Shown: one piece after another, positions 30,180-40,559 of the stretch
How positions within the stretch are numbered: the first letter of the stretch is position 1
How the letters are laid out: every line of letters begins with the position of its first letter
Origin: Diplonema papillatum
Taxonomy: Eukaryota > Euglenozoa > Diplonemea > Diplonemida > Diplonemidae
Direction: 5' to 3'
DNA: 64,000 nt
NCBI GenBank assembly: GCA_030068145.1
Contig: JAPJBO010000381.1
Span: 1 to 64,000 of the forward strand
The notes under the pieces: generated by a model
Told to the model about the DNA's origin: nothing
What the model saw: the letters and a program-made list of their open reading frames with translations, nothing else
Database searches by the model: none
Made by a program: the position numbers and the translations under genes

Positions 30180-31028
30180 ATGTCTTTTCAAACGCGAAGC
30201 GGGTGGAAGGGTTGGTTGACACAATTACCGGCCCTCGGCTCCGTGTGGCAAAAGGAAAGGAGACGATCCACTGTCACCTTGCCCGTACCGCCAGAGCTTG
30301 TGCGTGCTATGACGACTGTCGACGATGAAGAGCTCGTCGACGACGGACTCGCAAGCGGGCAGCCGAAGGAGAAGCTGACGTTCCCGATGCTATGCACGCA
30401 CAACGATTGGGACAACATGCGAGTCAAGAAGCGCTTCATGTCGCTGCGATGCCGCGAGTGCTTCATGCAGTTCAAGATGCCGACGGAGCTGGTAGTGAAG
30501 TGCTTCGACTTTTTCCACTTCTCCACGTGCGCCGACGGCGAGCAGTGCCCGTTTTTCCACATCCACAAATATAAGACCCGCCGTAAAGAGGTCAAGCACA
30601 CGTTCGAGGCGACAGCCGCGGCGCGCCAGGCGATGGCAAAAGGCATTGCCCTCGGCAGAGTCGGCGACCTGCTGCAGGAGACTCGGCCTCGCAACGAAGA
30701 CGACCGACCGAACGCAGACGGGACCCCGTACGAAGGAGCCGCCCTCGACACCCCGCAGCTGCTCCGGTTTATGGACTCGCCGACGACCCCCAGCCAGCCC
30801 GTCGAGCGGCAGCACTCATCCGCGCCGCGGGGCCTCCTCGCCGGCATGCCGTCCCCCTGGTCGCCGGGCAACCCGCCGACGCTGCTGGAACCCCCGTCTG
30901 TCGGTTCCAATGGCAGCGACGACTTCGCTCCGGACATCATCAAGAGCTGGCTGCGTGGCAACCCGCAGGCGCAAATGCTGTTCAAAAGTAACAGCCTCGT
31001 ATGCCCACCCCCCCGAACACGAAACTAA
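30180..31028 (+). CDS. CCCH zinc-finger protein
   Basis: 282 aa from the ATG at 30180; an in-frame ATG at 30309 (MTTVDDEELVDDG) is an equally plausible start. Residues 108-127 form a C-x8-C-x5-C-x3-H finger (CFDFFHFSTCADGEQCPFFH), the spacing of TIS11/tristetraprolin-type RNA-binding zinc fingers. A preceding CRxC pair (residues 91-94) in a Trp/Arg/Lys-rich segment may belong to the same fold. The C-terminal 150 residues are Pro/Ser-rich and look disordered. By family this would be an RNA-binding regulator. A single finger is unusual for TIS11 relatives, which have two. The TAA stop is at 31026-31028. Confidence 0.75.
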   Translation: MSFQTRSGWKGWLTQLPALGSVWQKERRRSTVTLPVPPELVRAMTTVDDEELVDDGLASGQPKEKLTFPMLCTHNDWDNMRVKKRFMSLRCRECFMQFKMPTELVVKCFDFFHFSTCADGEQCPFFHIHKYKTRRKEVKHTFEATAAARQAMAKGIALGRVGDLLQETRPRNEDDRPNADGTPYEGAALDTPQLLRFMDSPTTPSQPVERQHSSAPRGLLAGMPSPWSPGNPPTLLEPPSVGSNGSDDFAPDIIKSWLRGNPQAQMLFKSNSLVCPPPRTRN

Positions 31029-31299
31029 GATTTCCCTCCCTAGAACTAAGATTTTCCCCCCTACAGGCAGTGAAGCTGGTAAACGTTGAGTAAACGCGTT
31101 TACTCCAAAATGAGTAAGGGTGCTCTGGCTTTTTTTTTTTGTTTCTGGTCAGTGCTCCCGCTAACCTCACTTTTGGTGAGGAATTCAAAAACCTGTTTGG
31201 GCCTTGTTTTTTTTTGGTGCCCCCAATTTTTTTACCCCCATTGTGTGCAGGTTAATAAGTTCCTTTTTGCCTTGGTTTCCCGACCAACTTTCTTTTGCC

Positions 31300-31650
31300 G
31301 CTCTGAGACCGAGAAGCTTTTCTCCAGGGGGGGTCCGGGGGGCTTTGCCCCCCCCCGGCGAACGGTACGGTACAGGTTTGCACTTCTCAGTCTGTTTGTC
31401 ACAATAAACACTGCACATTCCTGGAGGCAACAACCCATTTCAAATTCAATCCCCACTCGATACTGCGTGCTGGTAAATCATTGGCACGAGTAGACGCAGA
31501 CCAGAGATCACGTGGAACAAGGCAGTTTCGTCAACTGGGAGAGAATCTGTCAAGAAATCCGGGGCTGCTTCTGATCCTCGACTCTCTCTTTCTCGGCTCC
31601 AGCCCCCGTGGCAGCCCCAGACTTCTGCCCGCCAGCCCACGAGACTGTGA
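31300..31650 (-). repeat. Inverted copy of the segment upstream of the pogo transposase
   Basis: Matches 34925-35290 in inverted orientation at roughly 80%. The encoded peptide is also kept: minus-strand LFHVISGLRLLVPMIYQH here versus plus-strand LFRVISGLPQLVPMIYQH there. Probably the end of a duplicated mobile element. Confidence 0.65.
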
Positions 31651-31679
31651 TGCAGTGCTTTGGCTACACGATACCCCCA

Positions 31680-31770
31680 ACGGAAAAAAGGTGAGGAATT
31701 CCTCATGAGGAATTCCTCACCCTCTTTTTTCGAGCCTCTTTTTTTTTGAGGAATTCCTCGCACTTTTTCG
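31680..31770. repeat. GAGGAATTCCTC palindromes
   Basis: Three copies of the palindrome GAGGAATTCCTC, two of them back to back, followed by a word (GTTAGCGGGAGCACTG) that is the inverse of one at about 31150. Hairpin-prone sequence of unknown role. Confidence 0.7.
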
Positions 31771-31845
31771 TTAGCGGGAGCACTGTTTCTGGTCCCCGCC
31801 CCCCCAAAAAATCTGTACACGCACGCAAAAAAAAAAGTTCGGTTC

Positions 31846-32150
31846 GTGAAGAGGGCCGTCCTGCACATGGAGTCGAAAGCGGTGCTTAAGAAGATCCGTG
31901 AAGTCGCATCCCACACCGCAACCAGAGGGGCGACTCTTCAGGCGCTTGAGCGAGTGCCTGGGGCGGTGGACCTGTTTCAGGCCATTGTGCGCCGGGCCGT
32001 GATGCCTAACAGGACTCTCTTCAGGTCAGCACGCGGCGACTGCTCGGCACGTCCTTCTGGAAGATGACGCGATCCACAACGCAGCCTCGAGCGCTCCGGA
32101 GGCCTACCCGCAAGGGTTGCCCAGCTTGAAAGGCTGCTAAGCGTGAGGTA
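31846..32150 (+). CDS. Coding-like segment, probable exon of an unrecognised gene
   Basis: The frame through ATG 31870 (MESKAVLKKIREVASH, then LERVPGAVDLFQAIVRRAV) has amphipathic, protein-like sequence. It is followed by a plausible splice donor (CTTCAG|GTCAGC at 32025), and another at about 32148. A matching coding-like segment with a polypyrimidine tract and AG acceptor starts at 33881. Joining phases do not fit exactly with the first donor, so the exon structure is unresolved. No known domain. Confidence 0.35.
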
Positions 32151-32199
32151 GGACGCATATCATAATCCCATGCAAAAATAATTATTACATGCCAACCGT

Positions 32200-33849
32200 A
32201 TATATATATATATATATATATATATGAGTCGATGCCAAAAGGGGGGGGGGGGGGTTTGGGCGGAAAAATCCCCGCATAGTTCACCAGGGTCTGACGGGTA
32301 CTGAGGCCCCATACCCTTCCTAAAACATCATTCTGCGTTCAAATACGCCCTCAGAAGCCTCCGGAGAGCCTTCTATGATGTCCCAAATGCGATTTTGTGG
32401 GTTTTTAGGGGGTCCCCCCGCCTGCTGGCCGTAAACCACCATAGAAGACACATACGCAACCTGATGCTGGGTCGCTTCTCTGTGCAAGATCCCAGCCCAA
32501 ACACACGTTTTCGGCGTTCTCTAGCACTCTCCAGGTGCATTCGACCCTCGGGCTTCGTGGTTTCTTTCACTCACAGGTGTTCCGGGACGTGCAAAGATAA
32601 GGAGAATGGCCCCCTGCATTGGGGACAGACCGAACTACGCCCTGCCTGTCTATACAGGCTTTGGGGTCAACCTGCACTGGCTTTGGCGCCACATCCACCG
32701 TTTCGGGCTTCGTTTGTGCTGCTTTGGGGTCCATTAAGAACTCTGGTCTGATTTGCGGGACGCTTTCCTCGGTTTTGGCGCCCACTTTCACTGTTCTAAG
32801 GCCTGTTCAGGCTTCTACCTGCATCATGTTATGCTATTCTGGTGATTCTGCAAGGCTTGGTGAACGAAGTAGGACAAGCGTTAAGTAACAGGCGATCATC
32901 AGCCGTTCTCAAGCGGTTGACTACGACGCGTTCACTTCATGATTTTGAAGCAGGCTTCACCGCTTTCAGGGCAGGCTTTCAGAGCTTTCCTGGCAATGTC
33001 TTCCCTTCTGGCATCTTTCTCACCCATGGCTGCAAAGTGCTTCTCGCTGGATGTCTTTGCACAGGCGGCACATGACCCGAGGGATGTGTGGCAAGCTCCT
33101 GTGCAGTGAGCTTGGTCAGACAAACTGTGTGGCGCACACACCTGCCATGGTCGGCAGTATCACCTGGGCCACAGTTTGAGTCCTGTTCCGAGACCCGCTC
33201 ACGGTGAAGTGGCGCCTACTGGGTCGCTTCCTCTCCAGCTTCGGCGCAAAGTCTTCACCACTGGATGCACTTTGAACGGTGAAGTGGGCACCAAAACCGA
33301 GCAAAGCGTCCCGCAAATCAGACTAGAGTTCTTAGTGGATCCCAAAGCAGCACAAACGAGACCAAAACGGTGCACATGGCGCCAAGGCGGCGCAATTCGA
33401 CCCCAAAGCCTGTATAGACAGGCAGGGCGTGGTACGGTCTGTAGGGTCCATTCGCCTTGTTTTTGCACACCCCGGAACACCTGTAAGCGAGATAATTTAT
33501 GAAGTCCGAGGGTCGAATGCACCTGGAGAATGATAGAGAACGCCGAAAACGTGTGTTTAGGCCGAGATTTTGCTCCGAGGAGCGACCCAGCATCAGGTTG
33601 CATATGTGTCTTCTATGGCGGTTTACGGCCAGCAGACGGGGGGACCCCCTAAAAACCCACAAAATTGCATTTGGGACATCATAGAAGGCTCTCCGGAGGC
33701 TTCTGAGGGCGTATTTGAACGCAGAATGATGTTTTAGGAAGGGTATGGGGCCTCAGTACCCGTCAGACCCTGGTGAACTATGCGGGGATTTTTCCGCCCA
33801 AACCCCCCCCCCCCCCTTTTGGCATCGACTCATATATATATATATATAC
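32200..33849. mobile_element. Foldback element with about 580-bp inverted arms
   Basis: The left arm 32200-32797 and right arm 33274-33849 are inverted copies of about 85% identity. Each begins in a (TA)n run and GAGTCGATGCC, with a G- or C-run just inside. The 475-bp centre is unique; a short minus-strand frame there (32932-33141) has Cys/Lys-rich sequence of no known family. The element appears inserted in a TA repeat within a probable intron. It has no transposase, so it would be mobilised in trans. Confidence 0.85.
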
Positions 33850-33880
33850 ACTACTTAACCCTCACGGCTCTCCTTTTCTC

Positions 33881-34109
33881 AGTGATTGACACCCGACCTC
33901 AGCACTGCATATCCAGGGAGTTTGAAGACTATTCTGTTGCCATATCGCGGTACTGCGTGAAGCGTCGACAAATGCCTGAAAGAGCTAGCAGCGACTCGAT
34001 GGGAGATGCCAAAAAGTACATTTGCGCCGGTAAAGACCGGCGCCCAGCGAGACTAGAGGCAGCAGCTAAAGTTCGGGAATCTTTCATCGGCAGCTACGAG
34101 CAGGGATAA
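33881..34109 (+). CDS. Coding-like segment after a splice acceptor, probable exon
   Basis: Follows CCTTTTCTCAG, a good acceptor. The frame reads VIDTRPQHCISREFEDYSV and then MPERASSDSMGDAKKY and ends at a TAA at 34107. It may be the downstream exon of the gene whose first exon is near 31846, with the foldback element in the intron. No domain recognised. Confidence 0.3.
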
Positions 34110-34924
34110 AAAGGGGGAAACAATGGAGAACAATGCGCTTCATGTCAGATCGTTTTGGGAATCACAATAATGAGCAAGAGAAAGAGAGAAGGCCGCCGCA
34201 GAAGCCGCGAGAGCAACCATCCTTGCACAAGGTGGAGGAAAGCAGAAGTTGAAGTTCACCATACTCTGCGGGTAGCTGGCGCTTGTTCTCGCCGATGGAA
34301 ATGCCACCGACCAGCCGTCAGTAGGCTCTCGCACGGTGGTTCGGTAGGACCGTGACATCGCAATTGGGCATGTCAGAAGAGAGATACAAGATTGACGGAC
34401 ACCCGCACAATCGACAGTCCTCTCTCTCTGGGACACTGCTTTATTGTTCGCAGCGTACCCAGCGAACCGCGATCTCGAGTTCAAACCCGAGTGTTTTTTC
34501 TCCTGTGGCATCGTCTATTATGTGCAGCCTCCGACTATGGAAGGTTTTTGTCGAAACGCACCCCGTGCGACGTTCAGGACTGTTGAACTCTAGACTGCCA
34601 CCGCAACCCCTCGGACACATCAAGTTCATCATCACACTCACCTTTGAGCTCATCGTCCAGGAATTCTACCAACAACAACTCTCTGTACGCTCTATACCAG
34701 GGCATTAGCTTCCCATTCCAAATTCCGTCAGCTGACGGAATTTGGAAATCCCGGCGGCTCAAAAAATAAAAAAAAAAGTGCAAAAAACGACCTTCGATGA
34801 AAAATGTCGTGGGGGTCCGGTGGAGGCGTGGGTTAGACCGCTGTGCCAGGAAGCTGGCTGGCGATCAAGGGCTGGGCTGGCGGTCAGGGGCTGGGCATCG
34901 GTGGGTCGCCGCTGGGCATGGTGG
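34110..34924. other. No gene identified
   Basis: Contains a short palindromic word around ATTCCGTCAGCTGACGGAAT (34722-34741). Open frames are short and unconvincing. Confidence 0.45.
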
Positions 34925-35290
34925 GCTGGCTGGCAGAAGTGGGGCTGCCGCGGGAGCTGAGCCGAGTGAGGGAGTCGGGGCTCAGAAGCAGCCCGGAGTT
35001 CTTGACAGATTCTTTCTGAACACAAGTGCCTTGTTCCGTGTAATCTCCGGTCTGCCTCAACTCGTGCCAATGATTTACCAGCACACAGTATCTGAGTTGT
35101 GGATGAATTTGAAATGGGCTGTTGGCTTCAGGAATGTGCACCCGGGGGTGCGGGGCGAGGCCACTCAGGTGGCAAACAGTGCCACCAGTACGTTGGTCGT
35201 ATGTTTAACGCGACAAACGGACTGAGAAGTGCAAACTCTTTCTCCCATACCGTTTGCCGGGGGGCGGAGCCCCCTTTTGGAAGGTTCGGG
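34925..35290 (+). repeat. Segment with an inverted copy at 31300-31650
   Basis: Lies directly upstream of the transposase gene and may be the 5' end of that element. The peptide LFRVISGLPQLVPMIYQH is conserved in the inverted copy, suggesting that it was once coding. Confidence 0.6.
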
Positions 35291-35470
35291 ATATTTTCCC
35301 GGAAAACTCGTTTTCGATTTTATGTCTCCTAGCTGCTTTGCCCGGACGGGATTTTCGGTTCGGCGCTCTCTTGGTGTAAGAAACGGTCAAATAAGAAGGC
35401 TATGTATCAGTGCACAAACGAAGCAGGGATATCAATCAGAGGTACTGCAAGAGGAACAGTAATAGCTACA

Positions 35471-37342
35471 ATGTCACTCAAGAGGCTGGCCGACGAGGTG
35501 GAGCAGAGTCTACCGCAGAACGCTCCGCAGAAAAAGCGCGGGAAGTACAGCTCGTGGGAGGAAAGAGACCTTCTTGAAATAGGTGAGCTTGTTGCCCGTC
35601 TAGGACTCACAGGAGGGATGCAGAAGTGGAACAGCATGCCAGGCAAAAAGAAGGTTTCGTGTGCAACGGCCACTCGTGCTCGGACGCTGTATGGGAAAAA
35701 CAACTCCATTGTGCACGCTCTAGGCGGAAGTCGGGGTGAACCGATCGACGTTGACGAACCAAAGGCCAAGAGAGGCCGTCCATCGACATTGAGAAAAAAG
35801 GAGACCGCGATCCTTTTAGAATTGATCGAGCGAAAACGAACGAACGGGGCCGCTGTCACTTACTCGCTCGTGAGCGTGCTTGCGCAGACCGTCGCCCGAA
35901 CTACTGGGTTGCCAGTCATCGAATCAGATGTCGGAAGCACAACTACGTACGCAGACGAGCTACGACAAGCAGAGTACTGGATGAAACCCAGACGGAACAG
36001 AAAAAAGAAGAGATGCGGTCTGCTGTTCATGCTTTAATGGAACAACACGACATCCCACAAAGCTGCGTCTTGAACTGCGACCATACTGCGGCGCTTTTCA
36101 TGCCCAGCCCGACTGCGACACTCGCCCCGAAAGGTGCTCACTGGCTACATGGGCGACAAGCGAAGCGTTACTGTTGTGACTGGTGGGGCTGCGGGCGGGA
36201 CTCCTATCCCCTACCAAGTGATCTTTGCGGGGAAACCGAGCCGGGTCATTCCCCAGGTTGCAGACACGAAGGGGTTCCACTTGACCCAGACCCCGAATAA
36301 ATGGGCCAACACCGCGACGACAAAGCAGTACATCGACTGTGTTCTCGGACCGTTCAGGCTGCGTAGAATTGCCGAATTGCGGCTGCCAGAGACGCAATGG
36401 TTTTTGCTGCTCATGGATAGGTAGACTGGCGAGGAGGTACCATGCAGGGTCAAAACCTTGTGTCTTTTTAAAACGATGGAGCCCTAAAAAAAAATTTGGA
36501 AAAAAAAATATTTGCTCAACTTCCTCAAAAGTTACTGCAGAGCTTGTTCCAAACTTTTAAAATTCAAAAAACCCAATTTTTTTCCGGAATTTTTTTTTTT
36601 TTGCCATTTTCAAAAAGACACAAGGTTTTGACCCTCCATGGTACAGGAGCTTCTTGAACAGGCCCACTTCAAAACCCACTACATTGCGGGGGGATGGACT
36701 TCTGTACTTCAGCCGATGGATCTCACCGTCCACGGGCCTCTCAAATCAAGGCTGCGAGAAAAGTTTTCGTTGTGGTATGCGAGACAGCTCTCGGCAGCCC
36801 TTCGGCGACAACGGCGCAGACTGCAACGTGCTCAGGGAGCAGACCCGGCGTCTGATGTTGCTATCGCGCATGGTGCCCTGGTCTCCGTTGATACCCGGAC
36901 CCGGACCATGAGACCTCTGGTTCTCCAGTGGCTCATGGAGGCCCATGAGAGCATTACGGCTCAGACCATCAAAAACGGCTTCCGATTCTTGTTCCCTCAT
37001 GTCTTCCTTGCAACAAAGACCAGCTGCCTTGTTGGTGCTGTCGTTTGCGTCTGCCTCGCATTCGTGGAAGAGAGCAATTTGCTATTTCCTGCCATCGACG
37101 TGGACTTGGTGCTGCCACCGCCGATTTTCGATGTGGATGTCGTGGGTGCTGCAGTTGAAAGAGAGATGTTGATGGCAGACCCGCTGGATCGGAGCGTCCA
37201 AAGCGCTCTCAGTCTAGGATTTCGGGTGGCTCATAAGGCGCGGGGGGGGAACCCACAGTTAGGGGGTGGGGGAATACGTTCTGGACTTAACAACCGGAAA
37301 ATCGCCTGGGACTTTGATCGGACCGGAAAAATATTTGGATAG
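35471..37342 (+). pseudogene. pogo/Tigger-type (DDE_1) transposase, broken
   Basis: From the ATG at 35471 the N-terminal part (to about 35990) has Lys/Arg-rich and helix-turn-helix-like sequence including KAKRGRPSTLRKKE, an AT-hook-like motif. The DDE_1 core follows. The first aspartate is in VLNCDHTAALF (about 36079), the second in WFLLLMDR (about 36416), and the third in TSVLQPMDLTVHGPLKS (about 36719), matching the LLLDN and IQPMD blocks of pogo-like transposases. The gene is broken by a frame change near 35990, another near 36140, an in-frame TAG at 36422, and a 208-bp MITE inserted at 36437. The C-terminal region runs to the stop at 37342. Confidence 0.8.
36437..36644. mobile_element. 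208-bp MITE nested in the transposase gene
   Basis: Ends GTACCATGCAGGGTC and its inverted partner match for about 33 bp with one mismatch and enclose an AT-rich centre. The flanks carry the same 5 bases, AGGAG (36432-36436 and 36645-36649), a clean target duplication. Removing the element and one AGGAG restores the coding phase of the transposase across the site. Confidence 0.85.
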
Positions 37343-37435
37343 GAAAAATGTTTGGATAGGAAATATTTTGGATAAAATGGCCATCCCAGAAAAATTTGGA
37401 TATTTTTCCTATCCAATATTTTTCCGAAGACGGTA
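37320..37435. repeat. TTTGGATAGGAAAAAT repeats with an inverted copy
   Basis: Three direct copies of about 15 bp and an inverted copy (ATTTTTCCTATCCAA) at about 37400, able to form a hairpin. Confidence 0.7.
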
Positions 37436-37775
37436 ATGTTGGCCCACAATTTTCCTCCCCAGATTGGCTGATTTTCGAGCCTCCAGATGAACATCGTACT
37501 TTTCATGGACGGTTTACTGGGGAAATGCACTTAGCGTTTTTTTTGCCCAGATACCATTTTTTTGAGATGTTCGCAATCATGGGTTTGAGCTAAAAACCCA
37601 CACCTTCCTCCCGAAAACATCATTTTTTCTAGGTGTAATGCCATATTATGGACAGCTCGTGCATTTTGGCGACCTCTTTCACCTTCCAAAAATCCACTTA
37701 TGGTGGTGCCAGTCTATCTCAAGAGTTTGCCAATAATGCGGTGTGGAAGCTCAGGAAACTGCAAAACGCGCCACC

Positions 37776-38985
37776 TAGGGTGGGTTAGCTCGGGAAATTG
37801 TGATTAGCGCGGTGTAGAGGGTGGGATAGCTCAGGAATCGCAAAAATCGTCATCTGGAGGGTGGGATAGCTCGGGAAATCGCAAAAAACGCGTTCTAGAG
37901 GGTGGGATAGCTCAGGAAGTTGCAAATGGCACCATCTAGAGGGTGGGATAGCTCGGGAAATTGCAAAAAACGCATTGTTGAGGGTGGGATAGCTCAGGAA
38001 GTTGCAAAAAGCGCGTTGTAGAGGGTGGGATAGCTCGGGAAATCGCAAAAAACGGGTTGTAGAGGGTGGGATAGCTCAGTCCAGAGGGTGGGATAGCTCG
38101 GAAAATTGCAAAAAGCGTGTCCTAGAGGGTGGGATAGCTCAGGAAGTTGCAAAAAACGCATTGTTGAGGGTGGGATAGCTCAGGAAGTTGCAAAAAGCGT
38201 GTCCTAGAGGGTGGGATAGCTCAGGAAGTTGAAACGGCACCATCTAGAGGGTGGGATAGCTCGGGAAATCGCAATGGGATAGCTCGGAAAATTGCAAAAA
38301 GCGTGTCCTAGAGGGTGGGATAGCTCAGGAAGTTGCAAATGGCACCATCTAGAGGGTGGGATAGCTCAGGAAATCGCAAGAATCGTCACCTGGAGGGTGG
38401 GATAGTTCAGGAAATCGCAAAATGCGCCATCTAGAGGGTGGGATAGCTCGGGAAACTGCAAAAAGCGTGTCCTAGAGGGTGGGATAGCTCAGGAAGTTGC
38501 AAAAAACGCATTGTTGAGGGTGGGATAGCTCAGGAAGTTGCAAATGGCACCATCTAGAGGGTGGGATAGCTCGGGAAATCGCAAAAAAACGCGTTGTAGA
38601 GGGTGGGATAGCTCAGGAAATCGCAAAAATCGTCATCTGGAGGGTGGGATAGCTCGGGACATTGCAAATAACGCGTTCCAGAGGGTGGGATAGCTCGGGA
38701 AATTGCAAAAAGCGTGTCCTAGAGGGTGGGATAGCTCAGGAAGTTGCAAATGGCACCATCTAGAGGGTGGGATAGCTCAGGAAATCGCAAGAATCGTCAC
38801 CTGGAGGGTGGGATAGTTCAGGAAATCGCAAAATGCGCCATCTAGAGGGTGGGATAGCTCGGGAAACTGCAAAAAGCGCGTTGTAGAGGGTGGGATAGCT
38901 CGGAAAGTTGCAAAAAGCGTGTCCTAGAGGGTGGGATAGCTCAGGAAATCGCAAGAAATGCATTGTAGAGGGTGGGACAGTGTGG
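37776..38985. repeat. About 41-bp minisatellite (GAGGGTGGGATAGCTC)
   Basis: Around 29 units built on GAGGGTGGGATAGCTC(A/G)GGAA, followed by a variable segment (TTGCAAAAAGCGTGTCCTA, TCGCAAGAATCGTCACCTG and others). Unit variants recur in the same order (about 38290-38480 resembles 38690-38900), so blocks of units have been duplicated. Confidence 0.95.
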
Positions 38986-39189
38986 GGGCTGGCACCACAG
39001 CACCGGTGCTGGCACCGGAGAGCACCGGCCGGTGCTCTCCGGGGCTGGTTCTGGTCTTTAACTTTAACCTTTCCGTCCCTCGTATGCTTGTGCTTGGCAC
39101 TTCTTGGGCCAGACAGTGGTCAACATGGTCGCTCATGGGCCAGCCAGGGGTCCACCAGTGGTCGAACCCAAAATACTAGTGTCAATTTC

Positions 39190-39268
39190 GATCACACTCT
39201 ACAACGCTCGACTACACTCTACTACACTCGAATACACTCGATTACACTCTACTACACTCGATTACTGC
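39190..39268. repeat. CTACACTCGATTACACT microsatellite
   Basis: Short irregular repeats of ACACTC(G/T)A(A/C)TAC. One more unit occurs near 39645-39660. Confidence 0.85.
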
Positions 39269-39585
39269 GGGAAGCAGCGGAAGGCGAGCGAGAGCCCGCA
39301 ACATCAACGCCGACATCAGCAACGAAGGTCGGGAAGACGGCATCAACGCCAGCGAAGAAGCGGCAATCGGACTCCGCGGCGGAGCCGGTACCGAAAAGAC
39401 GCAAAGGACGCGTCGATGCGCCACGACCATCGCCCAGGCGCCGAGAAAAAGCAGAAATCGACGCGCAACCGATGAACCTCGACGAGCAATCGAAGAAGAA
39501 GCGAAGCACCAAACGCGCGCCTGAGCGCGACGATCAAGACGAGCTAAAGAGGCGAAAGCATGACACTTCACGTGCGAAGAGATAA
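39265..39585 (+). CDS. Basic, NLS-rich coding-like segment (probable last exon)
   Basis: The frame ending at the TAA at 39583-39585 is strongly basic with several nuclear-localisation-like clusters (PVPKRRKGRVD, EQSKKKRSTKRAPER, LKRRKHDTSRAKR) and Thr/Ser-Pro stretches. It lacks an upstream ATG, but GGGAAGCAG at about 39270 could be a splice acceptor. No domain recognised. Composition suggests a nuclear or nucleic-acid-binding protein. Confidence 0.4.
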   Translation: MREAAEGEREPATSTPTSATKVGKTASTPAKKRQSDSAAEPVPKRRKGRVDAPRPSPRRREKAEIDAQPMNLDEQSKKKRSTKRAPERDDQDELKRRKHDTSRAKR

Positions 39586-39747
39586 CCGCGCCGTCGGCGA
39601 TGCAGATTATCGCCACAGATTCTTTGCATTCTAACCCAAAACTACTACACTCGATTACGCTCGATCAGGGGGTGGGTGAATTGGCTCATATATAAATTCC
39701 TCAAATAGCCAACTTCGTTTCGTTTCTCCAAAAAATTGGCCTAGCAT

Positions 39748-40372
39748 CTCCCTCGAATGCGCGATTAGATCTACTTTCCTGTGAAGTTCCCTTTTTCCAT
39801 GGTAATTGCCCAGGAGAGCAGGAAGTTTTGGAGAAGATGTTCGATCCGAGAGCTGAACCACCTTTCTACCACTCTAACTACTCCACAGTCGTGTTTTTTG
39901 TGTTAACAATGCATTGTTGGTACTAAAAATTAGTAGTTGGCAGCGTACTAGAAGCAACTCACCAAATCAGGTGAAAAGCCGCTAGTGCGCACAAACAAAT
40001 TTTGCATGAAGCATCTCCTCGGATGCGCGATTAGATCTATTTTCCTGTGAAATTCCCCTTTTTCCATGGTAATTGCCCAGGGTACACTGTGCCGAGCAGG
40101 AGAGTTTTGAGATGTTCGATCCGAGGGTTGAACCACCTTCCTACCACCCTAACTACTCCACAGTCGTATTTTTTGGGGGGTTTTGCATGAAGCATCTCCT
40201 CGAATGCGCGATTAGATCTACTTTTCTGTGAAATCCCCCTTTTTCCATGGTAATTGCCCAGGGGACACGTGCCGAGCTGGAAATTCTTTGAGAAGGTGTT
40301 CGATCCGAGGGCTGAACCACCTTCCTACCACCCTAGCTACTCCACAGTAGTGTTTTTTGGGGGTTTTGCATG
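39748..40372. repeat. Three diverged copies of a 170-bp unit
   Basis: Copies at about 39748-39900, 40005-40172 and 40183-40358 share CGAATGCGCGATTAGATCTA, CCATGGTAATTGCCCAGG and CTACTCCACAGT. Between the first two (39901-39990) lies a segment homologous to both flanks of the element at 59172-59886. Confidence 0.85.
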
Positions 40373-40559
40373 AGTTTTCCAGCTGAAACGCGGTAAAAAA
40401 GCCCTCATAATTTTTGTCCCACATTGCCCCATTGTAGCTTGCCTTGCGTGCCCCCCTATTGAGACGGAATTTGGAAAACTGAGGCAAAATGAAGCTAATA
40501 GCCTGTGCTGTAGGCAGTGGCTTATATGTGGGTCTGGTGCTCGGACCAAGTCCGTCGGT

